Shown here piece by piece: positions 17,477 through 27,050 of a DNA stretch of 64,000 nt. The DNA comes from Bog-159 sp049520215 (GTDB taxonomy: Bacteria; Acidobacteriota; Terriglobia; Bryobacterales; Bryobacteraceae). The notes beneath the pieces were generated by a model, which saw only the letters and a program-made list of their open reading frames with translations, did not search any database and was not told where the DNA came from. The stretch covers positions 5,718-69,717 of the forward strand of contig JBEKPZ010000009.1 in the NCBI GenBank assembly GCA_049520215.1, written 5' to 3'. The first letter of the stretch is position 1; every line of letters begins with the position of its first letter. The position numbers and the translations under genes were made by a program.

Positions 17477-20350
17477 ACCAACCTGCAAAGTGCCGGCGGC
17501 AACCAGGCTGGCCCCGCTTGAGGAGTTACCGAGATACACCGTATAAACCCCAGGCGCGATTAGCCAGGCGTTGGAATTAACGTCCCAATATGACAGTGGA
17601 TGAGAGGAATCGTTGGCATCCACTTCGATGGTCGCCGCCATCTCCGCCCCGGCCGGGACGGACACCTTCAGCCATCCCACCAGGCGTTTGGGTGGCTCGC
17701 CGGTCGAAGCCGGGAGCGCCACATACACTTGCGCGACCTCCGCGCCGGCCACGGAACCGGTGTTAGTCAGGTTGAAAGTTACTTGGAAATTCGGGTTGCT
17801 CGAACTCAGATTGTTGACCACCGCCGCATTGGAGAACGCGAAGGTGGTATAAGACAACCCAAAACCAAACGGAAACAACGGCGTGAGTCCCTGTGAGTCG
17901 TACCACTTATAGCCCACGTTGAAGCCTTCCGAATAATTCACGGGGAATGGCGTGGTGGCATCCGGCGGCTGGGGGATTACCGGGCGCGGCAGTTGGTCCA
18001 CGCTGGCGGGAAACGTGATGGGCAGCTTACCCGACGGATTCACCGCGCCGAACAGAAGATTGGCTATCGCCGGCCCGCCCTGCTGTCCTGGAAACCAGGC
18101 CTCCAGCACCGCGCTGACGCTCCCCAGCCACGGCATCACTTGCGCGCCGGCGTTCTCCATCACCACGATCGTGTTCGGATTGGCCGCGGCCACCGCCGCT
18201 ACCAGCGCATCCTGATCGATGGGCGGCGTATGGATTGCGTCGGTAAAGTTCAGACTCGGCATGTCCATTCCCTCGCTGGTCCACTGGCTGACGAACACGA
18301 TAGCCACCTGCGTGGTGGCCGCCAGTGCTGCCGCCGTCGCCGCATTGGTCCCGGGATCGAACTGCACGCTGGCGTTGGGAGCCATCGCCTCAATGGCCTG
18401 CATGGGCGAGGACGGATCCCAGATCACCTGCGACCAACAGGGCGGGCAAGGATAACCTTCCGTGAGGATCGGTCCGCCGGTGGGAGTGACCTGCGCCGAG
18501 CCGCCGCCGGAGAGCACCCCGATATCGGCATGCGATCCGATGATGGCAATCGATTTCACCGTCGCGGCATTCAGCGGCAACTGCCCGCCGGCGTTCTTCA
18601 ACAGCACCGCGCCCTGTTCCTCGGCCTCTTGCGCGATGGCCTGGTCGGTGGCTGTATCGATCGGCCCAAGAGACTCCGGATAATCGAACAGCCCGGCCGC
18701 GTACATGGCGCGTAAGATGCGATGCACCATGTCGTCCAGGCGCGCCTGCGGCACCTGGCCGCTCGCGATCGCCTGCCCCAGGCTTCCGAAGTACGCGTTG
18801 TCCGGCTGCTCCTGATCGAGCCCGTTCAGCGCCGCGTTAACCGTCGAGTGCGTCGCCCCCCAGTCCGACATCACGAATCCCGGAAACTGCCAATCGCCCT
18901 TCAGGATGTCGTTCAGCAGATGCGCGTTCTCGCAGTTGTATACGTCGTTCACCAGGTTGTAGGCGCACATCACGGACTGCACCTTGGAGTCCTTGACGCC
19001 GATCTCGAACGCCAGCAGGTCGCTCTCGCGCATGCCCCGTTCGTCGATCTCGGCATCGGCCGTGGTGCGCCCGCTCTCCTGATCGTTCAACGCGTAGTGC
19101 TTGATGCCGCCGATCACGTGCTGGGCCTGAATGGCATTGATGTGCGCGGCGGTGATCTTCCCGGCCAGGATGGGGTCCTCGCCTTTGGTCTCGAAGGTGC
19201 GGCCGTCGCGCGGCTCGCGGCCGATCAGGTTGATGTTGCCGCCCAGGTTCACGTTCATGCCGTAAGCGCGCAACTCGGCGCCGATCACGGTGCCGTATTT
19301 GTAGGCTTCGCTCACGTCCCAACTGGCGGCGCTGGCGATGGACGACGGCAGCGCAGTGGCTTGGCCCACGGCGTTGCCCACCCCCACGCTGCCATCGGCG
19401 AGGTAGAGGTTGGGAATCCCGAGCGCCGGTATGCCTTGAACCACACCCGCCTCACCGCGGGCAGGCGCGGTAGTAGACGTAACCGCCCCATATACGAGCT
19501 GGATTTTTTGATCCTGGGTCATCTGGGTAAGCAACTGTGCCGCGCGCTGGTCGGGGGTGGGTGGCTGGACGGCGATCTCAATCGCGTTCGACGTTGCGCC
19601 GCCGATGGAAACAACCACGGGGACCGCATTGCCCGCAGGCGCATTGGCGGGAACCAGCACGTTCACCTGATAGAGGCCGACGGATCCGGGCGCAAGGCCG
19701 GACCAAAGCACTTGCGCGGGCACGTTCCCGATGGTGACAGTGGGTGTCGTTTTGGTGGCGGCGAGCGGGTTGCTCGGGGCGGCTGCGCCGGTCTGCGGCT
19801 GATTGGTCACCGCGCCCAGTCCTGTGCAATAAATCAAAATGGTGGTGGCGCCCGCGCCCGCCGGATTCGTAGCGGTGATCAATTGGTAGGAAGAGTCCTG
19901 GATGGCTCCCGGACCGAAGCCTTGGCCGTTCATGCTGAAAATACCCGGAGCGAACGGCGCGATATTCACCGTCTCGGGCGAACTGGTCTGGCCGGCCAGG
20001 GTAGCGGTCAGCGATGCTTGGGATTCTCCGGTGAGTTCCCACGGTATTTGCAGGTTCACCTGGGTGCCGGAGGCGTAGAACAGGGGGGCATCGGTCGCGC
20101 CGAATGCCAGCGACAGCCCTCCGAGGTTGCTGGGCAGGGGGACCACCGCGGCCACGGATGGTGCGCCGATCGGAAAGTCTCCGTAAGCCGATGCGATGCT
20201 GCCCGGAGCCAGGGGCGCTCCCGGGGCGGAGCTGGCGGCGTTGATGACGCCACCGGAGTTAATGGACGGCACGGGCTGGGCCCACGCGCCAGTGAGGCTG
20301 GCCAGCAGGCACGCGCAACCGGCGCACCGCAGGGCCTTTGATGCGGACAT
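17471..20350 (-). CDS. Secreted glycoside hydrolase family 3 enzyme with N-terminal TIGR03437 domain
   Basis: 959 residues. A signal peptide (1-25) is followed by a TIGR03437-type region (about 28-265), a domain typical of Solibacter secreted proteins (NAASSAPGAPLAPGSIASAYG; QVNLQIPWEL; TGLGAVTNQP; YQVNVLVPA). The GH3 catalytic barrel covers about 270-590, with R(E)PRDGRTFE, K417-H418 and nucleophile D496 in FVMSDWGATHS. The second GH3 alpha/beta domain (IAIIGSHAD, VFVSQWTSEGMDMPSL) and a C-terminal fibronectin III-like domain follow. It probably releases glucose or xylose from beta-glycosides outside the cytoplasm. The 3' end overlaps the convergent CYTH gene by six bases. It is followed upstream by the malectin-domain regulator. 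Confidence 0.92.
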   Translation of the reverse strand: MSASKALRCAGCACLLASLTGAWAQPVPSINSGGVINAASSAPGAPLAPGSIASAYGDFPIGAPSVAAVVPLPSNLGGLSLAFGATDAPLFYASGTQVNLQIPWELTGESQASLTATLAGQTSSPETVNIAPFAPGIFSMNGQGFGPGAIQDSSYQLITATNPAGAGATTILIYCTGLGAVTNQPQTGAAAPSNPLAATKTTPTVTIGNVPAQVLWSGLAPGSVGLYQVNVLVPANAPAGNAVPVVVSIGGATSNAIEIAVQPPTPDQRAAQLLTQMTQDQKIQLVYGAVTSTTAPARGEAGVVQGIPALGIPNLYLADGSVGVGNAVGQATALPSSIASAASWDVSEAYKYGTVIGAELRAYGMNVNLGGNINLIGREPRDGRTFETKGEDPILAGKITAAHINAIQAQHVIGGIKHYALNDQESGRTTADAEIDERGMRESDLLAFEIGVKDSKVQSVMCAYNLVNDVYNCENAHLLNDILKGDWQFPGFVMSDWGATHSTVNAALNGLDQEQPDNAYFGSLGQAIASGQVPQARLDDMVHRILRAMYAAGLFDYPESLGPIDTATDQAIAQEAEEQGAVLLKNAGGQLPLNAATVKSIAIIGSHADIGVLSGGGSAQVTPTGGPILTEGYPCPPCWSQVIWDPSSPMQAIEAMAPNASVQFDPGTNAATAAALAATTQVAIVFVSQWTSEGMDMPSLNFTDAIHTPPIDQDALVAAVAAANPNTIVVMENAGAQVMPWLGSVSAVLEAWFPGQQGGPAIANLLFGAVNPSGKLPITFPASVDQLPRPVIPQPPDATTPFPVNYSEGFNVGYKWYDSQGLTPLFPFGFGLSYTTFAFSNAAVVNNLSSSNPNFQVTFNLTNTGSVAGAEVAQVYVALPASTGEPPKRLVGWLKVSVPAGAEMAATIEVDANDSSHPLSYWDVNSNAWLIAPGVYTVYLGNSSSGASLVAAGTLQVGS

Positions 20351-20391
20351 GGGATTTGTCCGCAGCTTACCACACGTACAGCAGATTAGCT

Positions 20392-20505
20392 GTGGGGCAG
20401 GCTCTCAGCCTGCGGCGGCCTCTCAGGCCGCCTCTTTTGGTTGCGGCCATCGTTTTTCGCGGCCTACCGAGTTTCGAGCACGGTGCGCAGACCACTACCG
20501 CCCCT
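20392..20505 (+). repeat. Modular hairpin repeat, copy 4, with long tail
   Basis: It starts GTGGGGCAGG and has hairpins GCAGGCTCTCAGCCTGC and GGCGGCCTCTCAGGCCGCC, then TCTTTTGGTTGCGGCC. A tail, 20449-20492, ending CGAGCACGGTGCGCAGA, is shared at roughly nine bases in ten with 53647-53690. Confidence 0.8.
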
Positions 20506-22099
20506 CGTCCAAAACCTCGATTGCAAACACCGACGCGTAGTTAACCACCGGGACAAACTCAAAGTTCAACTTGCCCTGCGTGGTCGGCCGCAAGCCGCGG
20601 AATTTCTTGACCAAAGCATGGTTGGGGCCGGCCTCCTTCAGAATATCCAGATTACGGACGAGCGCCGACCCATTGCAATAGACGTCGAACACGCGCTGCC
20701 CGGGACCGCCGCCGCCTTCATTTTCCTTCCCCCAGTAGGTTTCGGCCAAAAACAGGCTCGCCGTGTAGACCCCCGGCGCGACTGGTATGGCGTATGAGAA
20801 GTGGCCGTACCGTTCGTTGGCGAACAAGTCCGCATCGGGTGTGCCGGTGACCACTTTGAAATGGTTCGACGTCTGGCCCCCCGCATAATAGTTGTCGGCC
20901 TCCCAGACTTGCCCCCGCGAGTCGGTCACCGAATTGGGTTGCGTCACGATCCGGACAGGGTTGAGCCTGTGCGGCTCGGCGGGCTCGATCTCAATCGCGC
21001 TGACGATCGGCTGCTCGCGCTTGGCGTGGAAACCCAGCCGGAGGATGCCGTCCGGTCCCGGCTGGATATCCTTGAATACGCGGACATCGGCGATCAGGGG
21101 GCCCCCGGCGTCGGCCACGATGTCGAAGCTGTCGATGGTCACCTTGCCGTTGACCAGGATGTCGAATACCCGGCTGTTCTCGCCACCGCCGGTCTCCAAT
21201 CCCGGTCCGTAGACCGGCTCGACAAAATGCAGCTTCATTTCATAGTTGCCGGGTTTGAGCGGGATATTGTAGCCGGAAAGTCCGATCCGGCCATTCTGAT
21301 AGAGGAGCGGATCGGATGTTCGGGCAAAAAACTGGCGAAAAGGCGCTCTCGGCTGCCCGCCGCCCTCAAAGTAACGGTCCGGTAACCAGGTGTGGCCGCG
21401 ATGATCGATGTATTTGCGGTCATAGCCCGCGATGATGCGAACGGCGCTGTCCGGAGCGGCGGCCACGGACGGCGGAATCACGCGGAGCGGCGCTTCCCTC
21501 TCGGGGCCGGCCGCCGTCCGGAAGGCTGCCACGGCCACGGCGGCCACCCCGACTGCGATGACCGCTGCGGCCCACCACAGCCAAATCGGGCGCTTGCTGG
21601 AGGAGGGCGCGGCGCCTGCGGGCAACGGCGGCAATTCCGGTTCGTCCAGGGCTGGGTCGGCGATGGGGCCGGCGAGGGGATCGGCGGCCGATTCCAGCAG
21701 TGCTTCCCCGTTTACCGGCAGGAGTGCCGCGGAGTTGCCATCTTCTTGAAAAACCGGCGTATACATGCCGGGCGGGATGATGATTTTCAACGGCTGATGG
21801 GCGCCTTCGGCGGCATAATATTCGCGTAGCTTCTTGCGTAGCCGATGGATCTCGACCCTGGCGATGGCGTCTTCGGCGGAATCGAAATTTGCGGGGCGGC
21901 CCAGGGCTTCCGTGGCAATCGAATACTCGCAAACCTGTGCGTCCTGGCCTGCGAAGTGCTTCTCGCAGATGTACTCGAGCAGTTTGACCGAACGCTGGGC
22001 GCGCGCGAAGGTCGGAGAAGCGAGGATCGCCGCAAGTTCCAGACGTTCCGCGCCCGTAACTCCGGTAGGACGCGTTCCACCGTGATTGGCATCCCCCAT
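20495..22099 (-). CDS. Membrane-bound transcriptional regulator: winged helix, TM helix, two malectin domains
   Basis: 534 residues with a ToxR/CadC-like plan. Residues 15-117 match the winged-helix domain found in acidobacterial one-component regulators (KLLEYICEKHFAG..EYSIATEALGR..FDSAEDAIARVEIHRLRKKLREYY..KIIIPPGMYTPVF). After an acidic Pro-rich linker, one TM helix spans 171-193. Two tandem malectin-type carbohydrate-binding domains cover about 219-370 and 378-531, each with GHTW/GQVWEADNYY, YxMKLHFVEPVYG / YTASLFLAETYWG and a FDILVNG / FDVYCNG strand. It probably binds a glucan or disaccharide in the periplasm and controls adjacent genes, the GH3 enzyme downstream and the divergent TonB receptor. 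TATAAT lies eight bases before the ATG. The regulatory targets are inferred. Confidence 0.82.
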   Translation of the reverse strand: MGDANHGGTRPTGVTGAERLELAAILASPTFARAQRSVKLLEYICEKHFAGQDAQVCEYSIATEALGRPANFDSAEDAIARVEIHRLRKKLREYYAAEGAHQPLKIIIPPGMYTPVFQEDGNSAALLPVNGEALLESAADPLAGPIADPALDEPELPPLPAGAAPSSSKRPIWLWWAAAVIAVGVAAVAVAAFRTAAGPEREAPLRVIPPSVAAAPDSAVRIIAGYDRKYIDHRGHTWLPDRYFEGGGQPRAPFRQFFARTSDPLLYQNGRIGLSGYNIPLKPGNYEMKLHFVEPVYGPGLETGGGENSRVFDILVNGKVTIDSFDIVADAGGPLIADVRVFKDIQPGPDGILRLGFHAKREQPIVSAIEIEPAEPHRLNPVRIVTQPNSVTDSRGQVWEADNYYAGGQTSNHFKVVTGTPDADLFANERYGHFSYAIPVAPGVYTASLFLAETYWGKENEGGGGPGQRVFDVYCNGSALVRNLDILKEAGPNHALVKKFRGLRPTTQGKLNFEFVPVVNYASVFAIEVLDEGR

Positions 22100-22107
22100 T
22101 TGTGGAG

Positions 22108-22113
22108 ATTATA
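22108..22113 (-). promoter_or_regulatory. -10 box of the malectin-domain regulator
   Basis: A perfect TATAAT on the reverse strand, eight bases before the ATG at 22099, implying a leader of almost zero length. Confidence 0.55.
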
Positions 22114-22585
22114 CACGTTTCCGCAGTGCTGTGGCGCAAATGCGCAAGTGTAAAATAGGGACGCGCGCCCGATATCAATTTTGTAACAAGGCGTACATTG
22201 CTGAAAACAAATGGCTTACAACTAATTATGAGTTTACGGAGGCTACGTTACCGGGCCTTAACTCCTTTATTTCGGCCTGCCATTCAAACCCAATCGCCCA
22301 GTGGCGTAACTAAAATGTACTAGCGTCCTCAACAGCGGCGGGTTACACTCGCCCATCGTAGCGAACGCCAATAGTGTAATCGGAGGAGCCGGATTGTGCG
22401 TCGTGTTAACAAGGGTCACAAGACAATAATAAAGGCCTGAAAGTCCTTGACTTGGCGGTGTAGTAGGGTTATGCTACTCCCAAACGATTAGTTCCAGCCT
22501 TCGCGGCGCGCCTTGTCTTTGGCGGCTTGGGAGGCCATCTTTGCAGGTTAGAGAAGTACAAATTAGAGGTTAGAAAAGGGGTTAA
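22114..22585. other. Divergent intergenic region between the regulator and the TonB receptor
   Basis: About 470 bases, clearly more AT-rich than the flanking genes and without a convincing gene; the short ORFs here look random. It holds both promoters. A 75-codon ORF at 22086 overlaps the regulator and has no family features. This is the natural place for binding sites of the winged-helix regulator. Confidence 0.6.
22447..22475 (+). promoter_or_regulatory. Sigma-70-type promoter of the TonB receptor gene
   Basis: TTGACT (22447-22452), a 17-base spacer, and TATGCT (22470-22475). The transcript would carry a leader of about 100 bases. A GAAAAGGGG ribosome-binding site precedes the ATG at 22586. 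Confidence 0.6.
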
Positions 22586-25500
22586 ATGAATACACCAGAT
22601 CGGATGCCGATCTCCGTTATAGCTCGGCACAGTCATCCGGGAAGATCTTTCTGGTTGTTGGGACTACTGATTGTGGCCTTGGCGTTCTCGCAACTGCCTG
22701 TACTCGCGCAGTTCTCTAGCGGGTCGATAGGTGCCACGGTCACCGACGCCACGGGCGCGGTTGTCCCCAATGCGAAAGTCGTCCTGAAAAACGAGACAAA
22801 CAACAGCCTGCGCGACAGTGTCACGAACAGCGCCGGAGATTTCGATTTCCCGTCGCTTTCGCCGGCAACCTACACCGTCACGATCACCGCTGCGGGTTTG
22901 CAGACCTTTGAAGAAACCGGTATCGTGCTGACGCAGGGTTCGCCCGTGCGCCTGCCAACCATCGTTCTCCAGGTCCAATCCACCAAGCAGGAAGTCGAGG
23001 TTATCGCCGGTGCCGACGTAGTGGTGCCGGTCGATACCGGACAAGCCAGCCAGACGCTCAACAGGAACATGGTCGAGAACCTCTCGATCGTAGGGCGCGA
23101 TGCGGCTGAGTTGATCAAAATCATGCCCGGCATGGGAGCCACCAATGGACTCGGCCAAGGCATGTGGAACAGCCAAACGACGATGAGCAACAACGGGCCC
23201 ATCGGCAACTTTTCCGCCCAAGGCACTCAGCCCAATGGTGCCATGACCATGACTTCGGATGGCGCGAACCTGCTGGACCCCGGCAACCAGGGCACCCAGA
23301 CCGCCAACATCAACCAGAACCAGGTTCAGGAGGTTTCGATCCTCACGTCGGCCTACGGCGCGGAATTCGCGAAAGGCCCGATCACGTTCCAAGCCATCGG
23401 CAAGAGCGGCGGCGCCCAGTTCCATGGAGGCGCCTATCTTTATGCCCGCAATGGCGTGTTCGATTCCAACGGTTCCTACAATAACAGCCAGAAGGCAGCC
23501 CGGCCCGATAGCAGCTACTATTATCCCGGCGGCGACTTTGGCGGCCCAGTGATCGTCCCCCACACCAATTTCAACAAGAACCACGACAAGTTGTTCTTTT
23601 ACGCCGCGTATGAGTACATGAAACAGAGTCCGGCGGGCAGCTTGCAGCAATATTTTGTGCCCACGTCGCAGATGGAGGCGGGCAACTTCACGCCCGCGTA
23701 TCTTGCAACTCTGGGGCCGAAAGTCTCCAGTTCCGGACCGCGCAACCTCGTGAGCGCAACCCCCAGTTCCTCGTTGGTCCCTAATGGCCAGATCCCGCAA
23801 ACCTCGATCGATCCGAATTCGTTGGCAATCATGAAACTGATGCCCCAGGGGAACGTCGATCCGGTAACGAATGGGACGGGCTCCAACTACGAGTGGTTCG
23901 ACGGACCGCCGGTGAATCGCTGGGAGCTCCGGCTGCGCGGCGACTACAACATCAACGACAAAACCAAGCTGTTCTTCTCCTGGAATAAGCAGATCGAGCA
24001 CGACCAGAACCCGGTTGCCATCTGGTGGACGATCGGCGGGTCTCTGCCTTATCCCACACCTCAGAATGCCAACCAGAACTCCAATGTTTACAGCGCGAAC
24101 TTGGTACACGTGTTCAGCCCCACGCTGACCAACGAGTTCATCTTCGCGGAAGCCACCTTCCTCAACCCGATCATAATGAGCAACCCGGCCGCGGTGAACC
24201 CCACCAACATCGGATTCAACATGACCGGCCTGTTCTCTAACCCGTATACGCCGCAGATGCCCAACACCTTCGGCTGGAGCGGCCAAAGCGCGGCGTCGAT
24301 CGGTTTCGCCACCTATCAATATGGCGAGCCATTTACGCCCACGCCCGCGAATGGTTTCGGCAAGCTGTCGCAGACGCCGCAAATCAGCGACAACGTGACC
24401 AAGATCCAGGGCGCCCACACCATCAAGGCCGGCTTCTACTGGGACTACGCCCGCAATTACCAGACCAGCGGCACCGAGGCTGGCGGGACCAACGGGGCCA
24501 TGGAATTCGATCCCTGGCACAATACCAGCACCGGTAACCCCTTGGCCGACTGGGTCATGGGCCGTGGTGAAGGCTTCAACCAGGACAACAAAGAGATTGT
24601 GCAGGATATGAAGTACCACCAGGTTTCGTTCTTCCTGAACGACCAGTGGAAGGCCAGCCGCAGGCTCACGCTCACCGGCGGTCTGCGCTTCGAGCATATG
24701 GGCAATTGGATACCCAACGACAGCCAGGGCGTTGCCGTTTGGGATGGCGCCGCATATAACAATAATTCGCCCACAGCCGCCTCCAACCCGGCGCCCGGCT
24801 ATACGGGGCTGGAATGGCACTCTATCGATCCCTCCATCCCGTTGTCGGGCTTCCCGTCGAAGACGCTCTTTATCGAGCCGCGCTTCGGCTTCGCTTACGA
24901 CATCTTCGGGAACGGCAAAACCGTGTTTCGCGGCGGCGCTGGCCTGTTCCGGTACCAGATTGCTTACAATACCGCCAGTTCGGGTTACAACTATCCGCTT
25001 GGCGAGGTAACGCAAGGTGTCACTAGCCAATGCTGCGTGGGCTGGAATAATTTCCAGCAATACTCAGCCGCGCTGGGGGCCCCAGGGCTCGGTGGCAGTG
25101 TTTCGCCCCTCACCATGGGCGACGCAACCACACCCCATACCTGGACCTACAATGTAACGATTTCGCAGCGGGTGCCTTGGCGCTCGGTTGCGGAATTCCA
25201 ATATGCCGGCAACCGCTCGTATGACCTGCTGTCCAATGGAGGGAATGCCGGCGGCGGCTTGGGGAACATTGACTTGATCCCGGTCGGTGGGTTCTTCGGG
25301 ACCGATCCGATCACCGGCATAAACTATTGCGGCGCGCTCGTTAATGGCGCCTGCTCCAAGCAACAGCCTGTGGGGTATACGGCGGGGACCACCACGTTTA
25401 CGGGCTTTCCAAACACCAACGACTTCTACCCGCTCCACAACTATACGGCGGTCAATTTGCAGGGCCACCTCAGCTATGCCAATTACAACGCGTTCATCAC

Positions 25501-26275
25501 CACTTGGCAGAAGCAATCCGGACGCGCCACCTTCACCGCGAATTACACCTTCAGCAAGAACCTGGGAATTCGCGATGGAGAGAGCGCCAACGGCCCGCAA
25601 GACGGAGAAGGCTACGATCCGTTCAACGTTAAGGACTCCTACGGCGTGCTGGCCTGGGATCACACCCACATCATCAACGCCGCCTACGTCATCAATCTGC
25701 CCGCTCCCGTGAAAGACAACAAACTCATTGGAGGGGTGGTGAATGGCTGGGTCCTCTCGGGCATTACGCAGTTCCAGAGCGGCGCGCCCATTCAGCCCAA
25801 CACCGGCTATGGGCTCAACATCGGGTGGCCAACCCAAATGCAACCCTCGGACTGGCTTGGCACCAACGCGATTCCGGACACCATGCCGGTTCTCACTTGC
25901 GATCCGCGCAAGAATCTGAGCTCCGGCCAGTATTTCAATCCGAACTGTTTCGCGCCGCCTACCAACCACCAGCAGGGCGACCTGATCTGGCCGTACATCA
26001 AGGGGCCCGCTTTCTTCAACAGCGACCTCGCGATTTACAAGGACTTCCTCTTCAAGGAGCACCAGAAGGTCGAGTTCAGGTTCTCGGCGTTCAACTTCCT
26101 GAACCATCCTCTGGACCAATTGGGCATATCCGGCAATAGCGACCTCAGCTTGAACTTCTCCGGGCCCAATGGCACCTTGAGTCAAACCAACCTGAACGCG
26201 AGCACCAACGGCAAGGCGTTGTACAAAGACGAAGTGCCGCGCGTGATTGAGTTCGCAGTCAAGTACAACTTCTAA
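22586..26275 (+). CDS. TonB-dependent outer-membrane receptor, Oar-like, with carboxypeptidase-regulatory domain
   Basis: 1229 residues. A signal sequence with an extended N-region (1-41) is followed by a CarboxypepD_reg-like beta-sandwich (about 43-130: GSIGATVTDATGAVVPNAKVVLKNE). The plug domain follows (QASQTLNRNMVENLSIVGRDAAELIKIMPG). The long outer-membrane barrel ends in an aromatic residue (VKYNF). This is the large acidobacterial receptor class related to Myxococcus Oar, expected to import or bind oligosaccharides or peptides. Its divergent orientation from a malectin-domain regulator and GH3 enzyme suggests carbohydrate uptake. A strong terminator follows. Confidence 0.9.
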   Translation: MNTPDRMPISVIARHSHPGRSFWLLGLLIVALAFSQLPVLAQFSSGSIGATVTDATGAVVPNAKVVLKNETNNSLRDSVTNSAGDFDFPSLSPATYTVTITAAGLQTFEETGIVLTQGSPVRLPTIVLQVQSTKQEVEVIAGADVVVPVDTGQASQTLNRNMVENLSIVGRDAAELIKIMPGMGATNGLGQGMWNSQTTMSNNGPIGNFSAQGTQPNGAMTMTSDGANLLDPGNQGTQTANINQNQVQEVSILTSAYGAEFAKGPITFQAIGKSGGAQFHGGAYLYARNGVFDSNGSYNNSQKAARPDSSYYYPGGDFGGPVIVPHTNFNKNHDKLFFYAAYEYMKQSPAGSLQQYFVPTSQMEAGNFTPAYLATLGPKVSSSGPRNLVSATPSSSLVPNGQIPQTSIDPNSLAIMKLMPQGNVDPVTNGTGSNYEWFDGPPVNRWELRLRGDYNINDKTKLFFSWNKQIEHDQNPVAIWWTIGGSLPYPTPQNANQNSNVYSANLVHVFSPTLTNEFIFAEATFLNPIIMSNPAAVNPTNIGFNMTGLFSNPYTPQMPNTFGWSGQSAASIGFATYQYGEPFTPTPANGFGKLSQTPQISDNVTKIQGAHTIKAGFYWDYARNYQTSGTEAGGTNGAMEFDPWHNTSTGNPLADWVMGRGEGFNQDNKEIVQDMKYHQVSFFLNDQWKASRRLTLTGGLRFEHMGNWIPNDSQGVAVWDGAAYNNNSPTAASNPAPGYTGLEWHSIDPSIPLSGFPSKTLFIEPRFGFAYDIFGNGKTVFRGGAGLFRYQIAYNTASSGYNYPLGEVTQGVTSQCCVGWNNFQQYSAALGAPGLGGSVSPLTMGDATTPHTWTYNVTISQRVPWRSVAEFQYAGNRSYDLLSNGGNAGGGLGNIDLIPVGGFFGTDPITGINYCGALVNGACSKQQPVGYTAGTTTFTGFPNTNDFYPLHNYTAVNLQGHLSYANYNAFITTWQKQSGRATFTANYTFSKNLGIRDGESANGPQDGEGYDPFNVKDSYGVLAWDHTHIINAAYVINLPAPVKDNKLIGGVVNGWVLSGITQFQSGAPIQPNTGYGLNIGWPTQMQPSDWLGTNAIPDTMPVLTCDPRKNLSSGQYFNPNCFAPPTNHQQGDLIWPYIKGPAFFNSDLAIYKDFLFKEHQKVEFRFSAFNFLNHPLDQLGISGNSDLSLNFSGPNGTLSQTNLNASTNGKALYKDEVPRVIEFAVKYNF

Positions 26276-26302
26276 GCTTCGTTCGCGAGGCTGGAATCAA
26301 TC

Positions 26303-26335
26303 GAGGGGGTGGCGCAAGCCGCCCCCTCTTTTTTT
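26303..26335 (+). terminator. Rho-independent terminator of the TonB receptor gene
   Basis: An 11-base-pair stem GAGGGGGTGGC / GCCGCCCCCTC with one wobble pair and a GCAA loop, followed by seven T residues. Confidence 0.93.
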
Positions 26336-26489
26336 GCGGGCCAGGCGCTCCGTCATACACTGGGCGCGCCAGAACTGAGACACCCTGTGCCTTGCCGTTT
26401 GAGCCGGGTGCCGACCACCACTCTGCATCCCGCCTCGGGCGCAGACGCCATCATCGCCCTGCGCTGCTCGAAGCTCGGCGGACGCTTTG

Positions 26490-26508
26490 GGCGGCCTCTC
26501 AGGCCGCC
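26490..26508 (+). repeat. Modular hairpin repeat, copy 5 (single hairpin remnant)
   Basis: Only the hairpin GGCGGCCTCTCAGGCCGCC is intact, within about 220 bases (26336-26557) that otherwise hold no gene and look like decayed repeat sequence. Confidence 0.6.
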
Positions 26509-26557
26509 AGTCGCTAGTGTATTGCCCACCACGCCGAAGCCTGCGCCACAGGCCGGC

Positions 26558-27022
26558 TCAGTGTGGGTAAGATCCCGCGATCTTCTTCACCAATCCGTGG
26601 AAGCGGTGGTACCATGCCCCGCCGGGAAGAAACATGAACGGGCACTCACCGGGAATCACCCCCATGCCGTTCGACTCGCAGAAATGGATAGCGTCGGCGG
26701 TCGCCGCCCCTGCACCGCCGGCACGGTACATCCAAACGTGTTTGATGCCTGCGCCAGGGCAGTCCCGCACCAGCGTATCTGTTACCGCCGGCGCCGTCAT
26801 GAAGAGGACCCCCTCGACCGGCGGCTGAACCTCCTGCAACCGGGCAAAGCACGGCTGCCCTTCGATCTCACCGGCGTCCGGATTCACCGGCACGGCCTGG
26901 TATCCCCGCGCCAGAAACTCGCGAAAAAGCATTCGCGAGAAGTCCTTCGGCTGGCGCGAAACGCCCACGAAAGCGAACCGCTTCAGGTTCAGAAAATCGC
27001 GTATCTCTTGCATGCTGGTCAT
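26558..27022 (-). CDS. CoA-binding domain protein (YccU-like)
   Basis: A 154-residue single-domain Rossmann-like CoA-binding protein of the CoA_binding_2 family. It has FAFVGVSRQPKDFSRMLFREFLARGYQAVPVNP near the N-terminus and IKHVWMYRAG and GMGVIPGECPFMFL in the second half. The family resembles the CoA-binding part of succinyl-CoA synthetase, without catalytic domains; the physiological role is unclear. ATG 27022 is close to the hairpin-repeat array at 27051. Confidence 0.85.
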   Translation of the reverse strand: MTSMQEIRDFLNLKRFAFVGVSRQPKDFSRMLFREFLARGYQAVPVNPDAGEIEGQPCFARLQEVQPPVEGVLFMTAPAVTDTLVRDCPGAGIKHVWMYRAGGAGAATADAIHFCESNGMGVIPGECPFMFLPGGAWYHRFHGLVKKIAGSYPH

Positions 27023-27050
27023 AATCGGACTCCACTGTCCCGATTATACC

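Noticed and set aside
18722..20341. Forward ORF of 539 codons opposite the GH3 gene
   Set aside because: Composition is His/Arg/Gln-rich and it mirrors a complete GH3 enzyme.
22664..25060. Reverse ORF of 798 codons opposite the TonB receptor
   Set aside because: Antisense shadow; the forward strand has signal peptide, plug and barrel.
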